From positions 1,178,001 to 1,242,000 of the forward strand of contig OZ244979.1 in NCBI GenBank assembly GCA_965223095.1: 64,000 nt of DNA, in the 5' to 3' direction. The stretch comes from J054 sp965223095. Lineage in GTDB: Bacteria; Pseudomonadota; Gammaproteobacteria; Steroidobacterales; GCA-2729495. This document shows, one piece after another, positions 44,587-53,231 of the stretch. Both the position numbers and the translations under genes were made by a program. Under the pieces are notes generated by a model. That model was not told the DNA's origin, did no database searches, and saw nothing but the letters and a program-made list of their open reading frames with translations. Each line of letters opens with the position of its first letter. Position 1 is the stretch's first letter.

Positions 44587-45877
44587 GCAGCCGGACCATC
44601 TTGATCTTGCACGCGAGAGCTTGTGGGACTTGGTTAACGATGAACGTCTGCCCGATGGTGTGCGGGAAGTCCTAAGCGCAGATTATCAGCAAGTCCAAGC
44701 CATGCTGGATAAGCTTGAAAATGGCCACATTCATATTGCGGTTTATGGCCGCGTGAGCACGGGCAAATCATCTTTGCTGAATGCTCTCATTGGCGAGGAG
44801 AAGTTTTCTGTAAGCCCATTGCACGGAGAAACGCAGACCAGCGCGGTTGCGCAGTGGCAAGAAGAAAAATTTGACGGTGTTTATCTGGTAGACACGCCCG
44901 GCATCAACGAAGCTCAAGGTGAGGCGCGGGAAAATTTAGCCAGAGAGATCAGCGAACGTGCCGATTTGATTCTTTTCGTGGTCGACGGTGACTTGACGGC
45001 GGCAGAGCATCAGGCGCTGCAAGCTTTGTCCGTCCGAGGCATGCCTATTCTTCTGGTGTTAAACAAGTCAGATCTTTATAGCGAAGAAGAGTTAAGGGCA
45101 CTGAAAGCCGCGTTAATCGAGCGGGTTGATGGCCTTATTCCTGCTCGCCATTTTGTTGTTGCCTCGTCCGATCCCCGGCCGCTGCGCATTCTGCAGCGCA
45201 ATGCCGATGGCCAAGAGCAGGAAGAAATCCGCGCTCGCAAAGCCGAGCTTACCGAGCTAAAACTAAAATTGGTGGATATTATCGACAGTGAGGGCATGAC
45301 GCTGGCGGCACTTAATGCCTCAATGTTTGCGTCTGACTTAAGTGACAAGGTGGGCCAAAGAATATTAGCTGCACGGCAATCTATCGCCGAGCGTATCACG
45401 CGCAGTTACTGCTTGGGGAAAGGTGCGGCCGTCGCGCTAAATCCCATGCCGGTTGTGGATTTGCTCGCAGCCGCGGTGATCGATCTGAGCATGATTGTGC
45501 ATTTATCAAAAATCTATGGCTTACCGCTAACGAAGCAAGAGGCCGGCTCATTGGTACGCGTGATTGCGGCCGAAGCGGCGGGACTAATGGGCACGGTGTG
45601 GGCTGTGCACTTTGTATCATCGGCGTTTAAAGCCGGAACGGGCGGTTTGTCCACGCTATTGACGGCAACGGCCCAAGGCGCCGTTGCCTACTACAGTACC
45701 TATGTTGTGGGTAAAGTCGCCGATGAGTACTTAGCCGCGGGGAAGAGTTGGGGTAGTACGGGTCCGAAACAGGTCGTAACGGAAATATTGGACAGCATTG
45801 ATCGTGACTCCATTCTCCGTGACGCGCGCGAGGAAATACGGGCCCGCTTGCAGATCAACCGTGCGGGTCCGTCCTAG
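44579..45877 (+). CDS. Era/dynamin-like GTPase with DUF697-like C-terminus
   Basis: A 432-residue GTPase from the ATG at 44579 (a GTG at 44564 is less likely). P-loop GRVSTGKS (57-64), LHGETQTSAV (T in the G2 area), DTPG (105-108) and NKSD (162-165). The C-terminal half has two or three hydrophobic helices (VALNPMPVVDLLAAAVIDLSM; AAGLMGTVWAVHFVSSAF; AYYSTYVVGKVADEYLAAGKSWG), the DUF697 pattern. It has no N-terminal membrane segments, unlike its partner upstream, with which it overlaps by 8 bases. The two probably work together at the membrane. Confidence 0.82.
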   Translation: MTKQPDHLDLARESLWDLVNDERLPDGVREVLSADYQQVQAMLDKLENGHIHIAVYGRVSTGKSSLLNALIGEEKFSVSPLHGETQTSAVAQWQEEKFDGVYLVDTPGINEAQGEARENLAREISERADLILFVVDGDLTAAEHQALQALSVRGMPILLVLNKSDLYSEEELRALKAALIERVDGLIPARHFVVASSDPRPLRILQRNADGQEQEEIRARKAELTELKLKLVDIIDSEGMTLAALNASMFASDLSDKVGQRILAARQSIAERITRSYCLGKGAAVALNPMPVVDLLAAAVIDLSMIVHLSKIYGLPLTKQEAGSLVRVIAAEAAGLMGTVWAVHFVSSAFKAGTGGLSTLLTATAQGAVAYYSTYVVGKVADEYLAAGKSWGSTGPKQVVTEILDSIDRDSILRDAREEIRARLQINRAGPS

Positions 45878-45920
45878 CGCCGATAATCGCTTGTGTGATG
45901 GTGTTTCAACCGGAGTACGC

Positions 45921-46466
45921 ATGACAGGTCTTGGTTTAGAGCGAAAAGAACTCATTGCAATCTGCGGTTTCATCGCGGCTATTTGGGTCGTATTTTTCAT
46001 AGATCGTTTTCTGCCACTCGAGGTATTGGGTCTGCGGCCGAGATCCTTACTCGGCATTCCGGGCATCATCGCCATGCCGTTCTTGCATCAGGATTTTACC
46101 CATCTGTTGAGCAACACTTTGCCGTTGCTTGTATTGCTGACATTTGTTGCGATCACCAATAGAGCAATTGTGATTGCAATATTAGTCAGCTTACTGGGCG
46201 GTGTCCTACTGTGGATCTTCGGCCGTAGCGCGAATCATATTGGCGCTAGCGGTTTGGTTTTCGGTTTAGCGACTTATCTTATGGTGATGGGTGTCTACGC
46301 GAGAACCGTCATGACATTCTTAGCCGCCGTTGCCACCGCGATTCTGTACGGTGGATCTCTGTTGATTGGGGTTCTGCCCCTGCAGGCTGGCGTATCTTGG
46401 GATGGGCATTTGCTGGGCGCCTTGGCAGGCGCGCTGCTCGCTTTTACGCAGTTTCGTTATCGTTAG
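45921..46466 (+). CDS. Rhomboid-family intramembrane serine protease
   Basis: A 181-residue membrane protein with about six segments. Start ATG at 45921 with CGGAG six bases upstream; the open frame goes further back, but only inside the previous gene. The rhomboid catalytic dyad is visible: HIGASGLVFGL (nucleophile S110 in GxSG) and SWDGHLLGALAG (His163). The loop FLHQDFTHLLSNTLPLLVL holds the family His/Asn pair (H61, N65). Compact six-TM form without extra domain. It follows the GTPase gene by 43 bases and may belong to that unit. The substrate is unknown. Confidence 0.86.
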   Translation: MTGLGLERKELIAICGFIAAIWVVFFIDRFLPLEVLGLRPRSLLGIPGIIAMPFLHQDFTHLLSNTLPLLVLLTFVAITNRAIVIAILVSLLGGVLLWIFGRSANHIGASGLVFGLATYLMVMGVYARTVMTFLAAVATAILYGGSLLIGVLPLQAGVSWDGHLLGALAGALLAFTQFRYR

Positions 46467-46650
46467 AGCCGCTGACGCGTTTAGCTGGCTGCTGAATGGG
46501 TGATTAGCCCGCGGAAAGCTTAGCGGAGATAAGATCAATGGAATCAACACTTGCCGCGGTCTACTAGGCTTTACACCGAGCTCCGATGGGATTCCGCCGA
46601 AATTTCGATGCAGTCTTCTGCGGCGACAATGCCGCCGAATCGAGCAACGA

Positions 46651-47844
46651 CTAAATGGTTCCTGCGTTTTGCAGATCTGCGATTTCCTCCTCGCTTAAGC
46701 CAAGCAGACCTTGATAGATTTCGCGGTTGTGCTCGCCCACGGCCGGGCCCAGCCAGTTCACTTGGCCAGGAGACTTGCTCAGTTTGGGCACGACGTTAGG
46801 GATGGCCAGTTCACCGATTCGCTCGTCAGTTACGCGCAGAATATTTTCGCGCGCGGCAACCTGCTCGTTGGCGAAAATTTCATCGATGGCGGCAACCGGG
46901 CCACAGGGTACTTGACCCGCATCACATCGTTTGAGCACCTCGGCTTGCGGCAACGATTGCGTCCAGCTTGTAACTAATTCGTCTACGGCTTCACGTTTCG
47001 CTTCGCGTTTTCTCAGTGTGCCGAATTCGCCGTCACCAGCCACCTCGGCGCGGTTCATGATGGTTGCCAGGCGGGAGAAAATCTTGTCGTTGGTGCAAGC
47101 GATCGCCACCCAACGATGATCCGCGGTGGGAAAATGGCTATGGGGTACGGCATTGACCGTGGCCGCGCCCATCCGTTCGCGGATAAACCCATGGTGGTCA
47201 TAAGCGGGCGCCAATTCATCGAGAATTCTAAATACGGGTTCGTATAGTCCGAGGTCAACGACTTGCCCAGCATCAGTTTTGTCCCGGGCGCGCAAGGCGG
47301 CCAGTACCCCAAAGGCACCATAGACGCCGCTTAGATAGTCTGCCAGCGTGGCCGAGCCGGGTGATGAAGGCGGCCGGTCTGGTTCTCCGGCCAAGTAGCT
47401 GATGCCGCCAAAGGCGTTGGCAATTCTGCCGAATCCCGGACGGTCTCGATAGGGCCCGGTTTGACCATAACCGGATACACGCAGCATCACTAAACGCGGA
47501 TTGATGGCTTGCAGCACGTCGTAGCCTAGGCCCCATTTTTCCAAAGTACCCGGCTGAAAGTTTTCGCAGACGACATCGGCGGTTTTTACCAGGCGCTTAA
47601 ACAAATCTGCGCCTGCCGCATGCCGTAAATCCAGCGTGATGCATTTTTTGTTGCGGCTTTCTGAGAGCCAGACTAAAGTTTCGCCACAATCCGTGGGCGA
47701 GCCAAACTTACGCATGGGTTCACCGCCGCCGGGTAGTTCAACTTTTATGACCTCGGCACCGAACTCCGCCAATAGTGTGGCGCAGTAGGGCGCGGCGATG
47801 TAGGTCGCGATGTCCAGTACCCGGATACCGGTTAGAGCCTGCAT
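46651..47844 (-). CDS. Family III CoA-transferase (CaiB/BaiF), third copy
   Basis: A 397-residue CoA-transferase. ATG at 47844 with AGGAG seven bases upstream. Marks: TGIRVLDIATYIAAPYCATLLAE, GAEVIKVELPGGGEPMRKFG, SESRNKKCITLDLRHAAGADLF, NFQPGTLEKWGL, VSGYGQTGPYRDRPGFGRIA and the catalytic Asp in ATLADYLSGVYGAFG (D169). It is on the far side of a TGTCCGGACA site (47871), divergent from the PrpD gene. This site implies control with the MaoC operon. Acceptor acid unknown. Confidence 0.92.
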   Translation of the reverse strand: MQALTGIRVLDIATYIAAPYCATLLAEFGAEVIKVELPGGGEPMRKFGSPTDCGETLVWLSESRNKKCITLDLRHAAGADLFKRLVKTADVVCENFQPGTLEKWGLGYDVLQAINPRLVMLRVSGYGQTGPYRDRPGFGRIANAFGGISYLAGEPDRPPSSPGSATLADYLSGVYGAFGVLAALRARDKTDAGQVVDLGLYEPVFRILDELAPAYDHHGFIRERMGAATVNAVPHSHFPTADHRWVAIACTNDKIFSRLATIMNRAEVAGDGEFGTLRKREAKREAVDELVTSWTQSLPQAEVLKRCDAGQVPCGPVAAIDEIFANEQVAARENILRVTDERIGELAIPNVVPKLSKSPGQVNWLGPAVGEHNREIYQGLLGLSEEEIADLQNAGTI

Positions 47845-47865
47845 GGGGATCTCCTGCTACAGAGC

Positions 47866-47881
47866 TATAATGTCCGGACAT
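47866..47881. promoter_or_regulatory. Operator TGTCCGGACA with overlapping TATAAT
   Basis: ATGTCCGGACAT at 47870-47881 is a perfect 12-bp palindrome, sharing its 10-bp core with the double operator at 41269. A consensus TATAAT at 47866-47871 on the plus strand runs into it and can be the -10 box of the PrpD-HpaB unit; the -35 is poor. It is 26 bases before the CoA-transferase ATG and 48 before the PrpD ATG, so it can control both. Confidence 0.8.
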
Positions 47882-47929
47882 CTTGCGTCAGATTAATAGT
47901 TTGAACAACCGCAGCGGGAGCTTCGCAGT

Positions 47930-49348
47930 ATGAGCGCCGTGCACACAGCCCTGGCCGAAACCGCGTCGGCCCAATTAACAATTTCCCAAGGCTTGGCGGA
48001 CTTTGCGTCGAGTTTTAATCTCGATTCAGTTCCCGACGAGGTGATCCACTACGCGAAACTTTGCTTTGCCGATGCAATCGGGATCGGCCTGGCATCAACT
48101 CGCTATGAATTTGCCACGCGCAGTGCAAAAGCCATCGCGGATCTCGCCGGGGTGGGGCCCCACCCAGTGATCGGTACGACGCTAAAACTGCCGGCGCGAG
48201 ATGCGGCCTTGCTCAACGGCATACTCATTCATGGTTTAGATTTCGACGATACGCATCCGGCCAGCATTATTCATTGTTCCGCCAGCGCGGTTCCCTTGGT
48301 GTTGGCCTGCGCGGGCGAGCGTGGCGTCAGTGGTGCGGAGGCCTTAGCCGCTTATCTGTTGGCTGTGGAAACGGATGCACGCGTCGGGCAGGTGGCGGAT
48401 GGTCAATTTCAGAAAGTGGGCATTCATCCCACCGGCAGCGTTGGCGTTTTTGGCTGTGCATTGGCCGCAGCCTATCTGCACATCTTGACGCCCAAACAAA
48501 TGGCCTATGCCCAGGGAATTGCCTTGAGCATGTCGGCCGGCAGCCTAGAATTTCTAGAAGACGGGGCCTGGACCAAGCGCATGCATCCTGGGTGGGCGGC
48601 GGCCAGTGCAATTACCGCGGCGGCCTTGGCGGGACAAGATTTTGTGGCGCCCTTAAGAGCTTATGAGGGGCGCTATGGTCTCTACAGCATTGCGCTACAG
48701 AATCGTTCCGTCGATGGACTGGACGATATGCTGGTTGGATTGGGAGAAACCTGGGAAATGCTTAAGGTTGCTATCAAACCCTATCCTGTTTGTCATTTTA
48801 ATCACGCCTTTATAGACGCCGCGCTCGCATTGAGAAAATCCGGGAAATTGCGGCCGGAGAATATTCAATCGGTTACGGCCTTTATTCATGAAAACCAATC
48901 CCAAGTCGTTTGCGAGCCGCAAGCGAACAAACGGCGGCCCCGCAGTGACTATGACGCAAAGTTCAGTCTGCAGTTTGCCGTGGCAACGGCTTTGGTACGC
49001 GGTCGATTTACCTTGGATGAATTAGACGAGGACGTGCTGGTTGATCCCCAAATTTTAGCTGTGTGCGATAAGCTGACCTACCGCCATGATCCAGACTCTG
49101 CTTTTCCACGGTATTACTCGGGCGAGCTATTGGTCACTACAAGAAGTGGTGATGAACTGCGTCATCGTGAGTCAATCAACCGCGGTGCTGATAGTCGGCC
49201 TCTGGGTACCGATGAGGTGCATCAAAAATTCATGAGCAACGCAGGCCGCGCAATCTCGTCTGCTCAGGCTGAGCGTATTTGGAATGCGGTTATGGCGCTG
49301 GACACTTCTAGCGATTTAGTCGAGCTGACTGACTCCTTGAGTCAATAG
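47930..49348 (+). CDS. MmgE/PrpD family protein
   Basis: A 472-residue MmgE/PrpD protein. Relatives include 2-methylcitrate dehydratase, cis-aconitate decarboxylase and iminodisuccinate epimerase, none needing a cofactor. Marks: HYAKLCFADAIGIGLASTRYE, NGILIHGLDFDDTHPASIIH (active-site Asp/His loop), HPTGSVGVFGCALAAAYL and KPYPVCHFNHAFIDAAL (conserved KxYPxCxxxH). Start ATG at 47930 with GGGAG upstream. It precedes the HpaB-like gene by 10 bases. The reaction, whether dehydration, decarboxylation or epimerisation, cannot be fixed from sequence. Confidence 0.88.
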   Translation: MSAVHTALAETASAQLTISQGLADFASSFNLDSVPDEVIHYAKLCFADAIGIGLASTRYEFATRSAKAIADLAGVGPHPVIGTTLKLPARDAALLNGILIHGLDFDDTHPASIIHCSASAVPLVLACAGERGVSGAEALAAYLLAVETDARVGQVADGQFQKVGIHPTGSVGVFGCALAAAYLHILTPKQMAYAQGIALSMSAGSLEFLEDGAWTKRMHPGWAAASAITAAALAGQDFVAPLRAYEGRYGLYSIALQNRSVDGLDDMLVGLGETWEMLKVAIKPYPVCHFNHAFIDAALALRKSGKLRPENIQSVTAFIHENQSQVVCEPQANKRRPRSDYDAKFSLQFAVATALVRGRFTLDELDEDVLVDPQILAVCDKLTYRHDPDSAFPRYYSGELLVTTRSGDELRHRESINRGADSRPLGTDEVHQKFMSNAGRAISSAQAERIWNAVMALDTSSDLVELTDSLSQ

Positions 49349-49358
49349 GGAGCGTCTC

Positions 49359-50891
49359 ATGTTCATGTCGGCCGACGACTATCGGGACAGTCTGCGCAGT
49401 TATCAACCTAAGGTCTTTATAGACGGCGAGCAGGTGACGAATGTTGCCGATGATCATCGCCTGGGTCCGGGTATTCGCGCTGTCGGCGTTACCTATGACT
49501 ATGCGCTACGCGCGGCCTACCAGGATTATATGGTCGCGACACAAGCTAGCTCGAGCCAGGCAGTGAATCGCATGATTCACATCAATAGAAACACCGAGGA
49601 TTTGCTGCTTAAGCTTGAGGCCGTGCGCTTAGTTTGCCGCGAAAGCGGTTGTGCCCAGCGTTATCTATCCCATGATGCGCTGAATGCTATTTTTAAGTCC
49701 ACGTATCAGTTGGAGGCGGACGGTACGACGGCATACCACCAGCGGTTTCTAAATTATCTGCACGATACCCAGGATCGCGATCTTACATTGGGTGTCGCCA
49801 TGACCGATGCCAAGGGCCATCGGGCTCGCCGACCCCAGGCGCAAGTCAATGCCGATAGCTACGTACATATCAGCGAACGTCGCGCTGATGGCATCGTAAT
49901 TCGTGGTACCAAGGCCATCGTGACCGGTGCGCCTTACATGCACGAGTTGCTAGTCATGCCCTGCCGGACCATGTCAGAAGAATCCGCGGATTTTGCGGTT
50001 TGTTGCGCCGTGCGCGTGGATGCGCCGGGTTTGACCATTGTGTCACGTCCCGCGGGCCGGCCGGGTGAAGCGGCGGCCAAGTTCAGCGCGAAGTATGGGC
50101 AGTCGACGGCTGTGTGTGTATTCGAAGATGTATTCGTTCCCTGGGAACGCGTGTTCATGGCTGGCGAAGCGGCGCACACGGAATTCTTAGTGACGACCTA
50201 TGCCAATCATCATCGACATAGTTGTATTGCGGCACGCGCCGGGTTTGGCGACTTGTTGATTGGCGCCGGTGTGCTGATGAGCGAGGCCAATGGCCTCGAT
50301 CCAAAGGATTATGGCCATATTCGCGAGTCCATGGTCGAGCTGATCAAAACGGTAGAAGGGTTTTTTGCCTGCGGCGTGGCTGCCTCTGTCTATGCCATTG
50401 AGGACTCGTCTGGCGCTTGGCAGCCTGAGCCGGTCTTCGCCAATGTGGGCAAGCTGATGTTGGCAACGCAAATCTACGACATGCATCGCTACGCCCACGA
50501 AGTTTCCGGCGGCATAATTGTTGCGCTGCCGGGGCCCGATGAAGACCACAACCCACAAACTGCCGGCGACCTCGCGGCTGTGTTAGCGGCGCGCGACGAT
50601 ATTCCCTACGAAAGCCGCATTGAGGTCGCGCGCTTCATTCAAGATCTCACCGCTTCCGACACCGGCGGTTGGTATTCACTCATTAGTCTGCACGGCGGCG
50701 GCTCGCCCGAGGCCATGAAGCGTGAAATCTATCGGCGCTACCCCATTGAAGAGCGCAAAGCCTTGGTCGAGCGTTTGTTGGATCGCGGTGTCGTGGATAC
50801 AGAACAGACCGGGGCGCCAGCGCGGCAACATCAGCCAGGGCAATGCTGTCCAACGGGTTGTCAGCCTGCCGACCGCCAGCGCGACACTTAG
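49359..50891 (+). CDS. HpaB-superfamily protein of the 4-hydroxybutyryl-CoA dehydratase clade, cluster ligands missing
   Basis: A 510-residue protein with the acyl-CoA dehydrogenase-like HpaB fold. The order and wording follow 4-hydroxybutyryl-CoA dehydratase from the first residues (MSADDYRDSL..KVFIDGEQV) to the DLTLGVAMTDAKGHR segment and SLHGGGSPEAMKREI near the end. In that enzyme Cys99, Cys103, His292 and Cys299 hold a [4Fe-4S] cluster. Here the same places read C98, Y102 (GCAQRY), H285 and A292 (HRHSCIAARAG). Two of four ligands are gone, so the radical dehydration is unlikely; a flavin monooxygenase or other reaction is more probable. The last 28 residues (from TEQTGAPAR) look like read-through tail. 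Confidence 0.8.
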   Translation: MFMSADDYRDSLRSYQPKVFIDGEQVTNVADDHRLGPGIRAVGVTYDYALRAAYQDYMVATQASSSQAVNRMIHINRNTEDLLLKLEAVRLVCRESGCAQRYLSHDALNAIFKSTYQLEADGTTAYHQRFLNYLHDTQDRDLTLGVAMTDAKGHRARRPQAQVNADSYVHISERRADGIVIRGTKAIVTGAPYMHELLVMPCRTMSEESADFAVCCAVRVDAPGLTIVSRPAGRPGEAAAKFSAKYGQSTAVCVFEDVFVPWERVFMAGEAAHTEFLVTTYANHHRHSCIAARAGFGDLLIGAGVLMSEANGLDPKDYGHIRESMVELIKTVEGFFACGVAASVYAIEDSSGAWQPEPVFANVGKLMLATQIYDMHRYAHEVSGGIIVALPGPDEDHNPQTAGDLAAVLAARDDIPYESRIEVARFIQDLTASDTGGWYSLISLHGGGSPEAMKREIYRRYPIEERKALVERLLDRGVVDTEQTGAPARQHQPGQCCPTGCQPADRQRDT

Positions 50892-50892
50892 T

Positions 50893-50908
50893 CTCTAGAA
50901 TACTAGAG
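50893..50908. repeat. Short inverted repeat after the HpaB-like gene
   Basis: CTCTAG-AATA-CTAGAG, a 6-bp perfect stem directly past the stop codon. No T-run follows, so it is not a clear terminator. It may be a weak hairpin or a protein site in the 146-base gap before the lipoprotein hydrolase gene. Confidence 0.3.
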
Positions 50909-51037
50909 CGCTCAGGCGTTTGACCGCTGACAGTGTTGCCCGGGGTGGCGGTATAGCTCATCGGTTGAATTAACCAGTAATATTCGTGATTCACGCTTGG
51001 GAGAATCAGGTAAGCCTACAATGGCAGCAGGAATCTT

Positions 51038-52339
51038 ATGCGGATAAGAACTCAAATTTTCTTGCTATGCGCCACCTTACTAAATGGGTGTATGTTTTTT
51101 GATCTTAAAGAGGACCTAGAGCTGTTTGATTTGGCCGTGACCTTGAGCGGTTCGGTGGAAAATGTTGCATCTATTGATGCGCCGGTTTTAATTGCGCTCT
51201 ATGTGCCTGAAGGGCGCGGCAACTATAGGTTGGTGGCATTCACGGTTCGCTATGGTTCCAGTGATTTTGAATTTACCGTCGAACCAGGGGCTTACTACCT
51301 GGTGGCGTTTCAGGATCGCAATGAAGATTTTGTCTTTCAAGAAACAGAAAACGTGGGTTGGTACGGCAAGCCCGCGTTGCTGACGACGCGACCCGGCGAT
51401 CGGATCGTCGACTTAAAGCTTGCGTTGCGCGCCCCCGCGCAAGCGAGAACTGAGCTGCCAATTATCTACGAGCTAAGCCAGGCGCAAGTTCCCTTGAAGC
51501 TTGAAAACAGCCGTCTCGGTGAAGTGGTAAAGCCGGATGAATCTCTATTCTCCCAGGAGATCGGCGATATGGGTATTTGGGAGCCAGTCAAGCATGTGCT
51601 GCAAGGCTATAGCGGAATTTTTTTTCTGGAACCCTACGCACCGGAAAAAATTCCCGTGGTTTTTATTCACGGGATGGGTGGCTCGGGGCACAATTGGCTG
51701 GACATCGTTGAGCGGCTAGATAAGAGTCGTTTTCAAGCTTGGATTGTGCAATATCCATCGGGCATGCGGCTGGGTTTAATGAGTCGCGCTATTAGTGATG
51801 AAATCACCAAATTGCGGATTAGGCACGGCTTTGAAAAGATGGCCGTGGTTGCCCACAGCATGGGCGGATTAGTCGCGCGGGGATTCATCAATAGGAATGT
51901 CATCGAGGATGCTGGCAGCGCCGTACGGCTATTCGTGACTTTGTCGACACCTTGGGCTGGACATGCTTCCGCGCGATTGGGAGTTGATAATGCGCCGGTC
52001 ATTGTGCCGTCCTGGTATGACCTGGTTCCCAACAGTGTCTACATCGAGTCCTTATTCGCAAACCCATTGCCCGAAAACATACCCTACTATCTATTTTTTA
52101 GTCATCGGGGTGATCGGAACTTGCTCAGCCAAGGGAATACCGATGGGGCGGTTGCCCTAAGTAGCCAACTATATCCCGCGGCACAAGATAGAGCGGTTCG
52201 ACAATTCGGTTACAACGAAGATCATATTAGTATTTTATCCAGTCCTTCAGTGTCGAGCCGACTCAATGAATTGTTGCTTTCTATAGGTCGCCCTGAGGAA
52301 AAAGCCGCGACGGCATCCTTTGAAGCAGGTATCGATTAA
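51038..52339 (+). CDS. Lipoprotein alpha/beta hydrolase
   Basis: A 433-residue lipoprotein; ATG at 51038 with AGGA five bases upstream. The signal MRIRTQIFLLCATLLNGC has the lipobox Cys at residue 18. An N-terminal beta domain of about 160 residues follows (VTLSGSVENVASIDAPVLIA; EPGAYYLVAFQDRNEDFVF), then an alpha/beta-hydrolase: VVFIHGMGGSGHNWLDI (oxyanion loop), VAHSMGGLVARGF (nucleophile Ser), STPWAGH, GNTDGAVALSS (Asp) and YNEDHISIL (His). The triad is complete. PGAP1/lipase-like core. It overlaps the convergent TauD gene by 4 bases at the stop. Role unknown; probably an outer-membrane esterase or lipase. Confidence 0.85.
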   Translation: MRIRTQIFLLCATLLNGCMFFDLKEDLELFDLAVTLSGSVENVASIDAPVLIALYVPEGRGNYRLVAFTVRYGSSDFEFTVEPGAYYLVAFQDRNEDFVFQETENVGWYGKPALLTTRPGDRIVDLKLALRAPAQARTELPIIYELSQAQVPLKLENSRLGEVVKPDESLFSQEIGDMGIWEPVKHVLQGYSGIFFLEPYAPEKIPVVFIHGMGGSGHNWLDIVERLDKSRFQAWIVQYPSGMRLGLMSRAISDEITKLRIRHGFEKMAVVAHSMGGLVARGFINRNVIEDAGSAVRLFVTLSTPWAGHASARLGVDNAPVIVPSWYDLVPNSVYIESLFANPLPENIPYYLFFSHRGDRNLLSQGNTDGAVALSSQLYPAAQDRAVRQFGYNEDHISILSSPSVSSRLNELLLSIGRPEEKAATASFEAGID

Positions 52340-53184
52340 ACGGGAACCGCTAGGTTTTCAGGGGGCAATATTGTCGTGCGCTTCATTAAGCGTTCATAGT
52401 TTTGATCGAAAGGGTCACGTTTATGCATGGTGCAGGCGTTATCCCACATCAGGCAATCTCCGAGTTGCCAATCATGGCTATAGATAAACTCAGGTCGAAC
52501 GATCCAGGCAAACAGAAAATCCAAAGTTTCCCGGCTTTCTTCTTCCGTCATGCCGAGAATTCTTGTGGTCATGCCGGGGCAAAGATATAGAGCTTTGCGG
52601 CCCGTGGTCGGATGGGTGCGAACAATGGGGTGGTCCGTGTCGGCGGTTGCTTTCTTCTGTTGTTTATTAGTCGGCGTACTATAGGCACGGTTGAACGCTT
52701 CATAAGACTGTACGGCACGTTTTCCCCGCAGTTTATTCTGCATGCTGCCGGTGAGCTGATCGTAGGCTGTACCCAGGTCGGCGAAATGCGTCCTGCCGCC
52801 ATTTGGGGGGATCTTTACCGAGGATAGCAAAGATCCAACGGCTGGTCGGGGTAAATAGATTTGATCGTAGTGCCAACCGACTTCTGTCTCTGACAAAATA
52901 CCGATGGGTTTGCCGTCTTTCTTAATATTAGAGATATATAGAATCTCCGGGTTTGTTGGCGACAGGTATTCTTTACGAACGTGGATCTCCAAACGGCCAA
53001 AATTCCGGCTAAACGCGACTAGCTCTTCTTCGCTGGGAAACTGCTCTCTAAAAAGTAATAGCTTGTATTGACCCCACAGGGCTTTAACCTCGTCCAACAC
53101 ATCGGCCGAGCAATTGCCGTCGATACGCGCGCCGGAAATTTCTGCGCCAAAACTATCCGTGAGTGGCTTGACTGTCAGGCCCAT
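52336..53184 (-). CDS. TauD/TfdA-family Fe(II)/2-oxoglutarate dioxygenase
   Basis: A 282-residue non-heme iron dioxygenase. It starts MGLTVKPLTDSFGAEISG as in TauD. The facial triad is HYD (His105, Asp107) in GWHYDQIYLPRP and His254 in DNACTMHKRD, with the 2-oxoglutarate-binding Arg near 265. Members hydroxylate sulfonates, herbicide acids, carnitine precursors and more. It begins 8 bases from a TGTCCGTACA site, so it is likely in the same GntR regulon. No clear Shine-Dalgarno. Its product could feed the CoA-dependent steps, which is inference. Confidence 0.9.
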   Translation of the reverse strand: MGLTVKPLTDSFGAEISGARIDGNCSADVLDEVKALWGQYKLLLFREQFPSEEELVAFSRNFGRLEIHVRKEYLSPTNPEILYISNIKKDGKPIGILSETEVGWHYDQIYLPRPAVGSLLSSVKIPPNGGRTHFADLGTAYDQLTGSMQNKLRGKRAVQSYEAFNRAYSTPTNKQQKKATADTDHPIVRTHPTTGRKALYLCPGMTTRILGMTEEESRETLDFLFAWIVRPEFIYSHDWQLGDCLMWDNACTMHKRDPFDQNYERLMKRTTILPPENLAVPV

Positions 53185-53191
53185 GATTTAA

Positions 53192-53219
53192 ATGTCCGTA
53201 CAACTACCCTGTAAGGGTA
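53192..53219 (-). promoter_or_regulatory. Operator-like site TGTCCGTACA before tauD-like gene
   Basis: TGTCCGTACA at 53193-53202 differs from the 41269 and 47871 core (TGTCCGGACA) at one base. On the minus strand it reads TTGTACGGACATTTAAAT, and an ATTTAAA box follows as at 55578. A 6-bp stem TACCCT/AGGGTA (53205-53219) lies beside it, upstream on the coding strand. It sits only 8 bases before the ATG, so it probably overlaps the start of transcription. Confidence 0.7.
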
Positions 53220-53231
53220 ACTCAGCTGTCG

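Noticed and set aside
46467..46650. 184-base gap between the rhomboid and the CoA-transferase genes
   Set aside because: It holds only weak stems such as GCGGC/GCCGC without a T-run; no terminator, RNA gene or small gene could be supported.
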